DNA of 28,433 nucleotides, from the IMG/VR virus record IMGVR_UViG_3300042945_001297, positions 1 to 28,433 of that record; one strand, written 5' to 3'. This DNA is from a virus. The first letter of the stretch is position 1. Every line of letters starts with the position of its first letter. Below the pieces are notes generated by a model. It was given only the letters and a program-made list of their open reading frames with translations, searched no databases and was not told the origin of the DNA. The translations under genes and the position numbers were made by a program. Below, piece by piece: positions 15,639 to 23,225 of the stretch.

Positions 15639-16021
15639 TACTCGTCCATGCCCTTCGGTCGCAGCGGATCAAGGCCACGGTGCATCAAATCGTGCATCTC
15701 GTCACGCACCTCGCTAGCGCATGTCGGGCATTTACCCTGGGCGACAAGCGCAAGTACCTCGGACTCAGTGCGAATCGGGTACCACTCGTCAGCGAACTCG
15801 CGCCACACGCGCGTATTCTCAATCGACGGCTTAGCTGGAAACACGGCAAGACACACGCCACAAGCCAAGCCACGCGCAAGCCGATCAGCGTCCTCTTCCT
15901 GGTGCGGGCCATGCAAGTACCACATGATGCTGCGCTGAGGCTCACCCCACGTATAGTCATACGTTTCCTCAGCGTGCGCCTGAATAGGGCGTCGCCACGC
16001 CTGATTCTCAAGAACGATCAT
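15638..16021 (-). CDS. CxxC-pair (probable zinc-binding) protein of unknown role (127 aa)
   Basis: Two knuckles, CGVC (C54, C57) and CPTC (C98, C101), spaced as in a zinc ribbon or treble clef. The N-terminus is Trp-rich (QAWRRPIQAHAEETYDYTW). No DNA-cutting HNH residues were seen between the knuckles. It is bracketed by the glycosyltransferase (ATGA overlap) and the adaptor (TAGTG overlap), so it is co-translated with head genes. It could be a head-completion protein or an accessory of the glycosyltransferase; neither is proven. Confidence 0.6.
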   Translation of the reverse strand: MIVLENQAWRRPIQAHAEETYDYTWGEPQRSIMWYLHGPHQEEDADRLARGLACGVCLAVFPAKPSIENTRVWREFADEWYPIRTESEVLALVAQGKCPTCASEVRDEMHDLMHRGLDPLRPKGMDE

Positions 16022-17550
16022 GCTAGTGCAGTATTGTACCTACTCCGCACCACTTCATTTCCAACGAGCCTATCTTGTACTACATGACGCATCGAGCGAC
16101 GCACAATCTGACGCCGACCAGACTCGTCGCGCAAAAGACTCATCAGTCCGTCAGCGAAGCCATCTGCGGACTGAACACGGACAAGGCAATCATCCGGCAC
16201 ACGCCGGTACGCTTCCGAGTCGCTGGCGATAAGTGCAGCTCCGCTCATCGTGAACTCGAGCCACTTCAGGTCACTCTTGCAGCGGGTCACATCATTGTCG
16301 ATTACGGGCGCAAGCCCAATATCCCACCGGCTTAGCACGCGCCGATACGCCGGCACACCAGGCGTAAACGCAATGTGCGTGTACTCAAAATCCCAATTCG
16401 GATCAAGCCCAACAACCTGAACATCAACGCCCTTCATGCGGCTTGCCTGCCGCATAGCGTCAGCGATCATCGGAATATGATGGTAATGGTTTGTGCTGAG
16501 AACCGCACCAACGATGCGCTTCTTCGTGTTCTTCTTCGGCCAGTCCGCAGGATCAACCGTGTTTTCACACACCACGACGTTCGGATTCTCCGCAGCGTAA
16601 ACCTCGGCCAAAGCTGGCGTAGCGCAGATAATGAAGTCCGCCTCCTGCACCATGCGACGATGCGACTCCTGCCTCTCGCCCCACAACTTCCCATTCTCCG
16701 GGTGGTATTCGCTTACAACGCTCGCAAGATCCTTTGACAAGTAATTATCGTCAACATCAATAACGCGCTTCTTGTTCATCTCAGCAGCCTTATCCCAGAA
16801 CTCCTGCGTATCAGAGTTCGGATACTGAAACACCCAAGCCTTAGCTTGGTGCGCATCACGATAATCAGGAGAGATACGACACACACCACCAACGGTACGC
16901 GCCGGCAACTCGCACCGCACATACCCCGTACCGTCCAAGCGCCACTCGTAGAACACGCCAGGGATCTCCGCTCGAGTGTCGTACGGCGCAAGATCACCCC
17001 ACGTCAACTGCATCTCAGCGGCCTGACGAATGGTCGTGCGATGCAAACCATCCTCGCGCTGACGATACCCATACCTCGCGTACGGAGCAGGATTCAACCT
17101 GTACCCGGCCTTGGCGACGCGGTACATCAAGTCCCAATCCTCAATCACCGCGTCGCTCCACCCACCGACCTTTCGCAACGCTTCGGTCTTGATCAAGAAC
17201 ACGCCGCACACGTTGGCGTCCTGAATGCGCTCAGCGCTCCACGGCTCAGCCTGAAAACGGAACCGCTGCACGCCGAACCCGAGCATCCACGGGTACGCGC
17301 CATCAGCGTCAAGTCCAGCTTCCCACAAGCGCCAAAGCGTGTTCTTATCGAGCACGTCATCAGACCCCATGCAGAACACGTACTTGGTTTTGACCATGCC
17401 AAGCGCAGTGTTCAACGCAAGCGCCATCTCATGCTTGCCTCGGTTCTGAGCGACAATCAGCCGAATGCCCTCTGGCAGCGACTTGATTGTTTCGCGCAGC
17501 AAATCATCGTTCTGCCCATGCCAAGGGATTAGCACGGTGACATGCCGCAT
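16018..17550 (-). CDS. Two-domain glycosyltransferase (GT2-type GT-A plus GT-B-like)
   Basis: 510 aa from ATG 17550. Residues 1-190 are a GT-A family 2 domain: MRHVTVLIPWHG at the N-terminus, the nucleotide/metal motif MGSDDVLD (63-65 SDD), and a catalytic-loop-like IEDWDLMYR (137-140). Residues about 230-510 look like a GT-B C-terminal half (VVGLDPNWDF, CKSDLKWLEFTMSGAALIASD at 424-444), the nucleotide-sugar-binding end of GT4-type enzymes. It is cytoplasmic, without TM. It sits inside the head operon, so it may glycosylate a virion protein; modification of host wall sugars is the alternative. AAGG lies 8 nt before this ATG. A GTG at 17586, 2 nt after the previous stop, would add 12 residues. 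Confidence 0.8.
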   Translation of the reverse strand: MRHVTVLIPWHGQNDDLLRETIKSLPEGIRLIVAQNRGKHEMALALNTALGMVKTKYVFCMGSDDVLDKNTLWRLWEAGLDADGAYPWMLGFGVQRFRFQAEPWSAERIQDANVCGVFLIKTEALRKVGGWSDAVIEDWDLMYRVAKAGYRLNPAPYARYGYRQREDGLHRTTIRQAAEMQLTWGDLAPYDTRAEIPGVFYEWRLDGTGYVRCELPARTVGGVCRISPDYRDAHQAKAWVFQYPNSDTQEFWDKAAEMNKKRVIDVDDNYLSKDLASVVSEYHPENGKLWGERQESHRRMVQEADFIICATPALAEVYAAENPNVVVCENTVDPADWPKKNTKKRIVGAVLSTNHYHHIPMIADAMRQASRMKGVDVQVVGLDPNWDFEYTHIAFTPGVPAYRRVLSRWDIGLAPVIDNDVTRCKSDLKWLEFTMSGAALIASDSEAYRRVPDDCLVRVQSADGFADGLMSLLRDESGRRQIVRRSMRHVVQDRLVGNEVVRSRYNTALA

Positions 17551-17588
17551 CACCGCCGCCTTGTAAGCGTCGATGTTGTTATGCACGA

Positions 17589-18233
17589 CTACGCAGGGAT
17601 CTCGCGCTGAAGCGACTCAGCCTCAGCAGCCTCAGCAGCCAACTCATCCTTCAACGCCTCAAGAGCGTCGATGACCTGCTGCCTGGGCCGCTCGCGCTGC
17701 TGCTCGTACGCCATCACGTAGTCGATGTCGTAGCCGCCCATGCGAATCATCTCGCAGATAATGGCGTGCGTCGGCTGGCCCTTCTTGCCCTTGTCGTTCT
17801 CGTACGTCGGCCACGGCGGATCAAGCTTCTGACCACTGACCTGAATGTGATCAATGCCAATTCCAGAATCGCTGAGAAGGCGCTCCTCGGCAAGCTTGCG
17901 ATCATCAAGATTCGCGATCTCGTCGGTGTCGTACACGCTGAACATCAAGTCGGGATTCCAGCCCTCATGGGCCTGTCCGTTGACAACGCCAACAACAGGC
18001 GAAGGAGTTGCCCCGTAGGCAACAGCAGTTCCATCTTCGCGACGCCCAAAGCCAAGCCAATGCTGCTTGGCAACCTCAGCCTCCTCGGGCCGGACCATGC
18101 CGTGATGAAACTGGCAGATAATTGCTGGCTGAATTGTCTGCGGCATCATCATGCCGCCAGGGCCGAGAACCATTTGAACCTTGTCAGGACGGGCGACAAA
18201 CATGTAGTTTGCGTGCTTGCTAACGAATCGCAT
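17589..18233 (-). CDS. Capsid-adjacent protein of unknown function (214 aa)
   Basis: The N-terminus MRFVSKHANYMFVARPDKVQ, with CQFHHGMVRPEEAEVAKQHW, resembles short phage proteins that follow capsid genes and read KxNPYLMVVxKPS...FxNGxYxTxDxE; I know them only as hypothetical. A middle region (GWNPDLMFSVYDTDEIANLD) and a long C-terminal charged helix (IDALEALKDELAAEAAEAES) follow. The ATG has AGGAG 5 nt upstream. The gene starts 70 nt after the capsid gene, beyond a strong hairpin, so its level may be set below that of the capsid. A head decoration or completion role is possible. Confidence 0.65.
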   Translation of the reverse strand: MRFVSKHANYMFVARPDKVQMVLGPGGMMMPQTIQPAIICQFHHGMVRPEEAEVAKQHWLGFGRREDGTAVAYGATPSPVVGVVNGQAHEGWNPDLMFSVYDTDEIANLDDRKLAEERLLSDSGIGIDHIQVSGQKLDPPWPTYENDKGKKGQPTHAIICEMIRMGGYDIDYVMAYEQQRERPRQQVIDALEALKDELAAEAAEAESLQREIPA

Positions 18234-18259
18234 TGTTGCTCCTGGTCGGTGGAGTGGGC

Positions 18260-18291
18260 GGGGGGAGCCGCCAGGATTAGCGGCTCCCCCC
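18260..18291 (-). terminator. Perfect 12-bp hairpin after the major capsid gene
   Basis: Arms 18260-18271 and 18280-18291 (GGGGGGAGCCGC with its exact complement) enclose an 8-nt loop. It lies 12 nt after the capsid stop codon. No U tract follows, so it may be a partial terminator, an attenuator, or a 3' stabiliser that lets capsid mRNA outnumber the downstream message. Confidence 0.7.
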
Positions 18292-18303
18292 GTTCGTGTT
18301 GGC

Positions 18304-19461
18304 TTAGTAGCCGGTGATGCCGCGAATGATCGCGTGCTTCTTCTCGTTCCCCAGCTCGAACGACCACTCGGTGAGGTACTCCTGCTTCACGGAGTCCTCG
18401 TCGTTGGCCTGCCGGTCCGGCTTGAGCACGGTGTCGCGGAGCGGACGCATCTTGATGTCGTCCATGTCCACGACGACGCCGATGCCGCCGTACTGGTTGG
18501 AGCCGGTCTGGAAGTCGAGCCAGTCGCGCTTGATCATGATCTGGATCACAGCGCCGGAGGCCGACTGGTACTGGCCCAGCGAGACACCGTACTTGTTGGT
18601 GTCAACGCTCGGGAGGGCCAGCTTGCCCTGCGCGAACGAGGACATGGCGCTCGCCACAAGCGGCGACACGAACATGACCTTGTTCTGCGAACCGTAACGG
18701 AACGCGGTGCGAAGGAACGTCTCCAACAGCGTCTCGGTGAGGTTGCCACCGATGGACGTGATGTTGGAAGTGACGTACTGGAAGATGCCGCCGACGTAGC
18801 CGACGGGCGTCGAGCCGCTGGTGTTCAGGTCGCGAACACCCCAGAACAGGGAGTTCTCAAGCTGACGCTTGTGCTCGATCATCTTCTTCTTGGCTTCCTG
18901 AGCAGGCTCAGGACCACCGTACAACTTCGACGCGACCAGCGTGTTCGTGAAGCCCCACGGGTCACGCTGGATCTGCGCGTAGTTGAAGTTTGCGACCTTC
19001 TTGGTCTGGATCAGCGTCCCGAGGGTTGCACCCTCAGCAGCCGCGTTGCCGACCTTGATCACGTCGCCGCCGGACGCCGCCGAAAGAGCGGTGACGCCGC
19101 CGAGCGCGCGCGTGACGTAGATCGTGTTGGCCGACACAGCCGACACAGAGCAGTTCTCGCCCGTGGTGGCAATGCGAACAACATCGCCAGGGCGGAAGTA
19201 CGTGCCGGTGCCAGTGGCAACCGGGATTGCCGTCAGGTCCGAAGCGGCCGAAGCCGAAAGGGTCGTGAGGCGCGGCACCAGCTCGTCAGAAAGCCACTCG
19301 ACCTTCTGCGAGAAAGCGGAGCGCTTCCCGACCTTCTGAAGCATCGTCGTCAGCGGAGCCTCGTCCGGCTCAAGCTGCGCGATGGTGGGGGACATGTCAA
19401 CGACGCGCTGGTTCGACAGAATGTCCGCGTCGTCAACCACCCCAGTGAGGATGGTAGGCAT
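18304..19461 (-). CDS. Major capsid protein, SU10/DUF5309 type
   Basis: 385 aa. Features of the SU10-type capsid family (HK97 fold): N-terminal MSPTIAQLEPDEAPLTTML, then GKRSAFSQKVEWLSDEL; an inserted small beta domain (YFRPGDVVRIATTGENCSV); long spine helix (EAKKKMIEHKRQLENSLFWG); P-domain strands with KVMFVSPLVASAMSSF; and a C-terminal QEYLTEWSFELGNEKKHAII. It assembles the icosahedral shell around the scaffold made just upstream. The start at 19461 has GTAGGA close before it and GGAAGG further up. The open frame reaching 19530 is unlikely to be used because it adds a basic tail not seen in the family. Codons are C-ending and avoid TTG, unlike the packaging genes. Confidence 0.9.
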   Translation of the reverse strand: MPTILTGVVDDADILSNQRVVDMSPTIAQLEPDEAPLTTMLQKVGKRSAFSQKVEWLSDELVPRLTTLSASAASDLTAIPVATGTGTYFRPGDVVRIATTGENCSVSAVSANTIYVTRALGGVTALSAASGGDVIKVGNAAAEGATLGTLIQTKKVANFNYAQIQRDPWGFTNTLVASKLYGGPEPAQEAKKKMIEHKRQLENSLFWGVRDLNTSGSTPVGYVGGIFQYVTSNITSIGGNLTETLLETFLRTAFRYGSQNKVMFVSPLVASAMSSFAQGKLALPSVDTNKYGVSLGQYQSASGAVIQIMIKRDWLDFQTGSNQYGGIGVVVDMDDIKMRPLRDTVLKPDRQANDEDSVKQEYLTEWSFELGNEKKHAIIRGITGY

Positions 19462-19542
19462 ATTCCTACGTTTCCTTCCTGCTAGAGGTTTACGGGATTC
19501 TGCGGTTGTCCAACGGTCGGGTTGGGCCACACATGGTCGGAA

Positions 19543-20448
19543 CTACGCATTCAGAATAGCATCGTTGATCCGCGCATCGTAGTCAGCCGCGCCCGTATCA
19601 GCGATGCCCTGGCGAGACTGCGTAAACGCCTGCTGCGCCATCTGCTGATGCTGAGCCTGCTGCTGCTGAAGCGGCGCCTCACGCATCCGCACAATCGCGT
19701 ACAAGCTCTTCACGCCCTCCTGGATCTTCTCCGGCGTGTCCATGCCCTGCGGGAAGAACGCCAAGTGAAGCTGGTCCACGGGGATATCGTCAATGTACTG
19801 CTGGATCTTGTCGGCGTAATCGCCAAGATCGGGGATCACCGACTCGAGACTGTCAATCGCGCCAGAGAACATCGTCTCGGTCTGCGCGTCACGCAGCGGA
19901 GCGACCTCAGCGCGGACCTGCTCAAGCTGCTGCTCGTAGTGCGAACGGATCTGCATGGCCTGCTGCTGCGTGTACCACGCCATCGCCTCAGTCGGCTTGC
20001 GCTCAAACCAGTGCTCCCACACCGCGTTCACAACCTCGTCAGGCACGCGATTGGAGTTGGCAATCGCCCACTGCGCCGCAGCGCCAGGGTCCTTTTCGGC
20101 CCACGAAACAAGCTGCTCCTCACTCTGCGGCTCGCCCGTAAACGGGGCGCCCCATGCAAGCGACGGCTCGTCCTCCTCGTCGTCCTCGGCGAAGAGCGCC
20201 TCGAGGTCTGCGAGGCGCTGGTTGTTGTGCGTGAACTGCTGCTCGAGGTTCCTGTACGCCTCAGCAAGATCATCAGAAGACTTGAACTTGCCAAGGATCA
20301 GCTCCTCAGCGGCCTCCTGCACAGGCTCAGACTCGGGCGCTGCCGGCGTCTCAACAACGTCAGCAGCCTCAGTGTTGGCGTTGAGAATCGCCTCAGCGAT
20401 AGGATCAGGCTGCTCAGCCTGCTCAACAGTCTCGTCGTTCGTGCTCAT
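19543..20448 (-). CDS. Scaffolding protein
   Basis: 301 aa, very acidic in the N-terminal 50 residues. It has the signature EELILGKFKSSDDLAEAYRN near residue 50, typical of podovirus scaffolds, then an acidic loop (FAEDDEEDEPS), a long helix region (YEQQLEQVRAEVAPLRDAQ), and a Gln-rich tail (APLQQQQAQHQQMAQQAF). Scaffolds guide procapsid assembly and leave before DNA packaging. It lies between portal and capsid genes as expected. The ATG has a strong GGAGG 4 nt upstream, fitting a protein needed in bulk. Confidence 0.85.
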   Translation of the reverse strand: MSTNDETVEQAEQPDPIAEAILNANTEAADVVETPAAPESEPVQEAAEELILGKFKSSDDLAEAYRNLEQQFTHNNQRLADLEALFAEDDEEDEPSLAWGAPFTGEPQSEEQLVSWAEKDPGAAAQWAIANSNRVPDEVVNAVWEHWFERKPTEAMAWYTQQQAMQIRSHYEQQLEQVRAEVAPLRDAQTETMFSGAIDSLESVIPDLGDYADKIQQYIDDIPVDQLHLAFFPQGMDTPEKIQEGVKSLYAIVRMREAPLQQQQAQHQQMAQQAFTQSRQGIADTGAADYDARINDAILNA

Positions 20449-20457
20449 CGTTCCTCC

Positions 20458-20480
20458 AGTCGGATAGTCGGATTAGTCGG
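20458..20480 (-). repeat. Triple CCGACT direct repeat before the scaffold gene
   Basis: On the coding strand the gap between portal stop and scaffold Shine-Dalgarno reads as three successive CCGACT units (CCGACTAAT, CCGACTAT, CCGACTGG). Short, possibly a protein- or RNA-binding site, possibly chance. Confidence 0.35.
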
Positions 20481-20481
20481 G

Positions 20482-22191
20482 TTAGGTAGTGCCGGGACCG
20501 GCCCCGAAAAGCGCTGCAAGATTCGCCATGCCCTCAGCGGGAATGACGGACTCCTGCTCCCCGCCTAGTGGGGTTGTCGGTCCCGGCTGTGCCATACCAG
20601 TCCCTCCGACCAAAGGACCAGCCTGCACCTGCTCGGCGTCCCCAAGGTACTCCTTGGGATCTTCATCGAACGCCTGCACCACGTCTTCGGCGACGCGACG
20701 CATGTTCGGAGTGACGCCACTCTGCGTAAGAAGCATGTAGTTCTGACCAAACCAATTAGCGAACGCCAGCGCCTCAGCTCGACGCTCCTGCCGCATAAGC
20801 GACTCGTTCGCATCCTCAACGCGATAATCGTACTGGCCCTGAATATCGGTCGGCGTGACAAGACGCCACTGATCCTCAGCCTCCTTGTCAATCCTCACCG
20901 CAACCGGGCCAGGAAGAAGCTGCTGATTCAACGCGATCTGCTGCTCGCCAGCTCGACGCATCGCATACATGATCTGCTGCTTCATCCTGATAATGCGCTT
21001 CGCAGCCATATTGCTGATCACGCTGATACCAGTCGCGGTCGTCTGATCAATCTGCGTGTTCGACGCGCCAGACAAATAGCCAACAGCACCAGTGATGTTC
21101 TGCAAGTCGCCCTTCAACAACTCCTCAGCCTGCACGCTCGGCTGAAGAATGCTGATGTTCGGCACCCACGCCTGCACCTGATCTGGCCGAAGCGGAATGA
21201 CAGCGCCAGGGTAAAGACGAAGATCCTGCTGCTCAGTGTTCGGATCAACAAACATCGCAGCGTTCGCCATGAACTTGGAGTTGTCGATGCGCTGGTTCTG
21301 AAGCTCCCACAACGCGATCTGAATGTCGTTGATGATCTCAACAATGCTTTTGCCTCGGAACTCAAACGGCGTCGGCATGATGTTCGCAACAACGAACGGG
21401 AACTGGCCGTGCCAGAACGGGCTGGCGCAATCACGGATGATGACCTGACGATTCGCAATAACGGTAAGGCGCATCATGTTGCCGTCTCGCCACCACCACT
21501 CAATGACCTCAACCCTGCCGCGCCGCTCCTTCTCCTCTGACGTAGACAGGTTCGACTGCTCCTCGATCTTGTCGAGGTTGTCGTAGACGCCGGCGGCTTC
21601 TAGGCTGCGCTTGGACTCGTAGGTGCGGAAGAACACGTACTCGGCGTCGTCAAGGCTGGTGGCGTTGCAGTCCCACAAGAAGTGGTTAGTGTCCACGTTG
21701 ACAAACCCTGGCTGCTGGCGGTACGGAACTGTCTCGTACGGCTGGCGCATGCCGAGCGGATCAGGCTTGTAGTTCGGCGTAGGGACGCGCCGCCACTCCT
21801 CAAGCCACGGAATCTTTGCGACGCTGATGCCGCGAATCAGCGCCTGCTTGACAAACAAGGCGTACTTCTCAGCAAAGTTGTCCTTGTAGCGCTGCGCCTT
21901 GAGGATGTGCGACAGCAACTCTGCGCCTTCGGCGTACTGCGGCTGAGCCGGCAGAACGCGCACGTCAGGCTCGTCATCAACAATGTTCGACTCGATAACG
22001 TCGATGATCTGGAGCGCGTATGGCGGGTGCAGGTCGGACTGCCATTCGATCTCGGACGGCTTGAGGACGGCGTTGTAACCGTCGTCGCACTTCTTGTAGA
22101 ACTCTCGATTCTCGCGGTGCTTCTGATCGCTGGATGCCCAGCACTTTTGGAAGCGCGTGAAGAGTTTCTTCTGGTCGGTGTTTTCCATCAT
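20482..22191 (-). CDS. Portal protein (podovirus, P22 gp1-like)
   Basis: 569 aa. It has the characteristic central segment PFEFRGKSIVEIINDIQIA followed by LWELQNQRIDN, shared by P22-like portals, plus an N-terminal clip/wing region (REFYKKCDDGYNAVL) and helical crown (QIALNQQLLPGPVAVRID, LMRQERRAEALAFANWFGQ). The C-terminus is Pro/Gly-rich (GGTGMAQPGPTTPLGG). The dodecamer at one capsid vertex docks terminase during packaging and the adaptor afterwards. Two ATG codons are in tandem. There is no Shine-Dalgarno, but TATACT lies 7 nt before the first, so a leaderless message is likely. The portal lies far from the terminase genes because the adhesin cassette is inserted between them. Confidence 0.9.
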   Translation of the reverse strand: MMENTDQKKLFTRFQKCWASSDQKHRENREFYKKCDDGYNAVLKPSEIEWQSDLHPPYALQIIDVIESNIVDDEPDVRVLPAQPQYAEGAELLSHILKAQRYKDNFAEKYALFVKQALIRGISVAKIPWLEEWRRVPTPNYKPDPLGMRQPYETVPYRQQPGFVNVDTNHFLWDCNATSLDDAEYVFFRTYESKRSLEAAGVYDNLDKIEEQSNLSTSEEKERRGRVEVIEWWWRDGNMMRLTVIANRQVIIRDCASPFWHGQFPFVVANIMPTPFEFRGKSIVEIINDIQIALWELQNQRIDNSKFMANAAMFVDPNTEQQDLRLYPGAVIPLRPDQVQAWVPNISILQPSVQAEELLKGDLQNITGAVGYLSGASNTQIDQTTATGISVISNMAAKRIIRMKQQIMYAMRRAGEQQIALNQQLLPGPVAVRIDKEAEDQWRLVTPTDIQGQYDYRVEDANESLMRQERRAEALAFANWFGQNYMLLTQSGVTPNMRRVAEDVVQAFDEDPKEYLGDAEQVQAGPLVGGTGMAQPGPTTPLGGEQESVIPAEGMANLAALFGAGPGTT

Positions 22192-22198
22192 TGTGTGG

Positions 22199-22204
22199 AG
22201 TATA
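22199..22204 (-). promoter_or_regulatory. Candidate leaderless -10 box TATACT for the portal gene
   Basis: TATACT, 7 nt (CCACACA), ATG. The 18-nt gap between the adhesin stop and portal start has no ribosome site. No strong -35 was seen. Confidence 0.5.
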
Positions 22205-22209
22205 GGTTA

Positions 22210-23217
22210 CTAGCCGAACACCCAGATCTGAATCTGAGCATTGCCACCATTACCGCCAGCGCCACTGGTAAAAGTAGAACCACAAGCTCCTCCACCACCA
22301 CCGCCACCACCAGGATTAGCACCATTGCCACCGTTGCCGCCATTAGTTGAGCTTGCCCCGCCTCCACCACCACCGCTTTTAGCAACAGTCGCATTTGACG
22401 CAGAAGTGTTGATTGCAGCACCGCTTCCGCCGCCTCCTACGCTGTCGTCTGAAAAAGGATCGTTTCTGGAAACCCCACCATCAGAACCAGCACTGAATGT
22501 CGTAGCGTTAGTGCGGCCACCGCCGCCACCGCCGCCACCGCCACCGCCAAAACCTGGGCCGCCAGGAGTGAAAACAGTTACTGTCGGATTTGCACCTCGA
22601 CCACCATACCCATAATTTGAACCAATATTGGCAAGACTTATGCTAATCCCTGGCACACCATAACTTCGATCCCAAGTCCTCTGCCTAAAAGAAGAATTAG
22701 GATTTGTTGAACCAGAACGCCCTCCAGGACTCCCCGGGAAAAACAAGTTCCCAAAATAACTGTTACCTCCAGTGCCGCCATTTTGCCCGTCGTTGTTAAC
22801 AACCCCACTTGCGCCAACGCCACCAGCTCCAATAACAACATTCACAGAAGTGCCCCCACCACCTAACGAACTAGCACTAACAACGGTCCTCCAAAAACAA
22901 CCTCCAGCTGCGCCACTTCCGCCATTCCCATCAAACAACGTAGAAACTCCACTGCCACCACCACCTCCAGCACCAATAGCTTCAACAATTACAATTTGAG
23001 CCTTTGCTGGCATCTGGTAAGTAAACGAACCAACAGTATTAAAGATCCTTGTGTCAGCAAGCATAATAGAAGAAATGCTTGAGCTAAGTGCTGGAACGGT
23101 TGCGCTTATCGCTTGAATGCTCAACTGGTGTTCGACAATGTCATTAACAATTACATTGTGATCGTTTGCATTCGGCTTATCGCCAGCAATAACAGTTCTA
23201 GGAGTTTCATAACTCAT
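22210..23217 (-). CDS. Glycine-rich adhesin/fibre protein, copy 2
   Basis: 335 aa. The N-terminal part (MSYETPRTVIAGDKPNANDH, then NVIVNDIVEHQLSI) is a short coiled-coil-like base. A beta segment (GSFTYQMPAKAQIVIVEAIG) leads into many poly-Gly blocks separated by short loops, ending GGNGGNAQIQIWVFG. Such blocks form polyglycine-II sandwiches in phage adhesins such as S16 gp38, where variable loops bind the host surface. It is a paralogue of the gene just upstream: base, poly-Gly layout and the terminal IWVFG are shared, but loop sequences differ. GATAGT lies 7 nt before the ATG and there is no clear Shine-Dalgarno. The frame is open 8 codons upstream, overlapping the previous gene. Confidence 0.72.
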   Translation of the reverse strand: MSYETPRTVIAGDKPNANDHNVIVNDIVEHQLSIQAISATVPALSSSISSIMLADTRIFNTVGSFTYQMPAKAQIVIVEAIGAGGGGGSGVSTLFDGNGGSGAAGGCFWRTVVSASSLGGGGTSVNVVIGAGGVGASGVVNNDGQNGGTGGNSYFGNLFFPGSPGGRSGSTNPNSSFRQRTWDRSYGVPGISISLANIGSNYGYGGRGANPTVTVFTPGGPGFGGGGGGGGGGGRTNATTFSAGSDGGVSRNDPFSDDSVGGGGSGAAINTSASNATVAKSGGGGGGASSTNGGNGGNGANPGGGGGGGGACGSTFTSGAGGNGGNAQIQIWVFG

Positions 23218-23225
23218 TTGTCGAA

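Noticed and set aside
17551-17586. Upstream GTG start of the glycosyltransferase
   Set aside because: Possible, but MRHVTVLIPWHG is the typical GT2 opening and has AAGG at a suitable distance.
18217-19485. 422-aa plus-strand ORF opposite the capsid gene
   Set aside because: Mirrors the capsid codon bias (Arg/Leu/Val-rich); the capsid reading is certain.
19462-19530. N-terminal extension of the capsid gene by 23 residues
   Set aside because: Basic, atypical extension. The ATG at 19461 gives the family-like N-terminus with purine-rich sequence before it.
19492-19536. 14-codon ORF (MCGPTRPLDNRRIP) before the capsid gene as a leader peptide
   Set aside because: Too short, no initiation signal, and no link to an attenuator.
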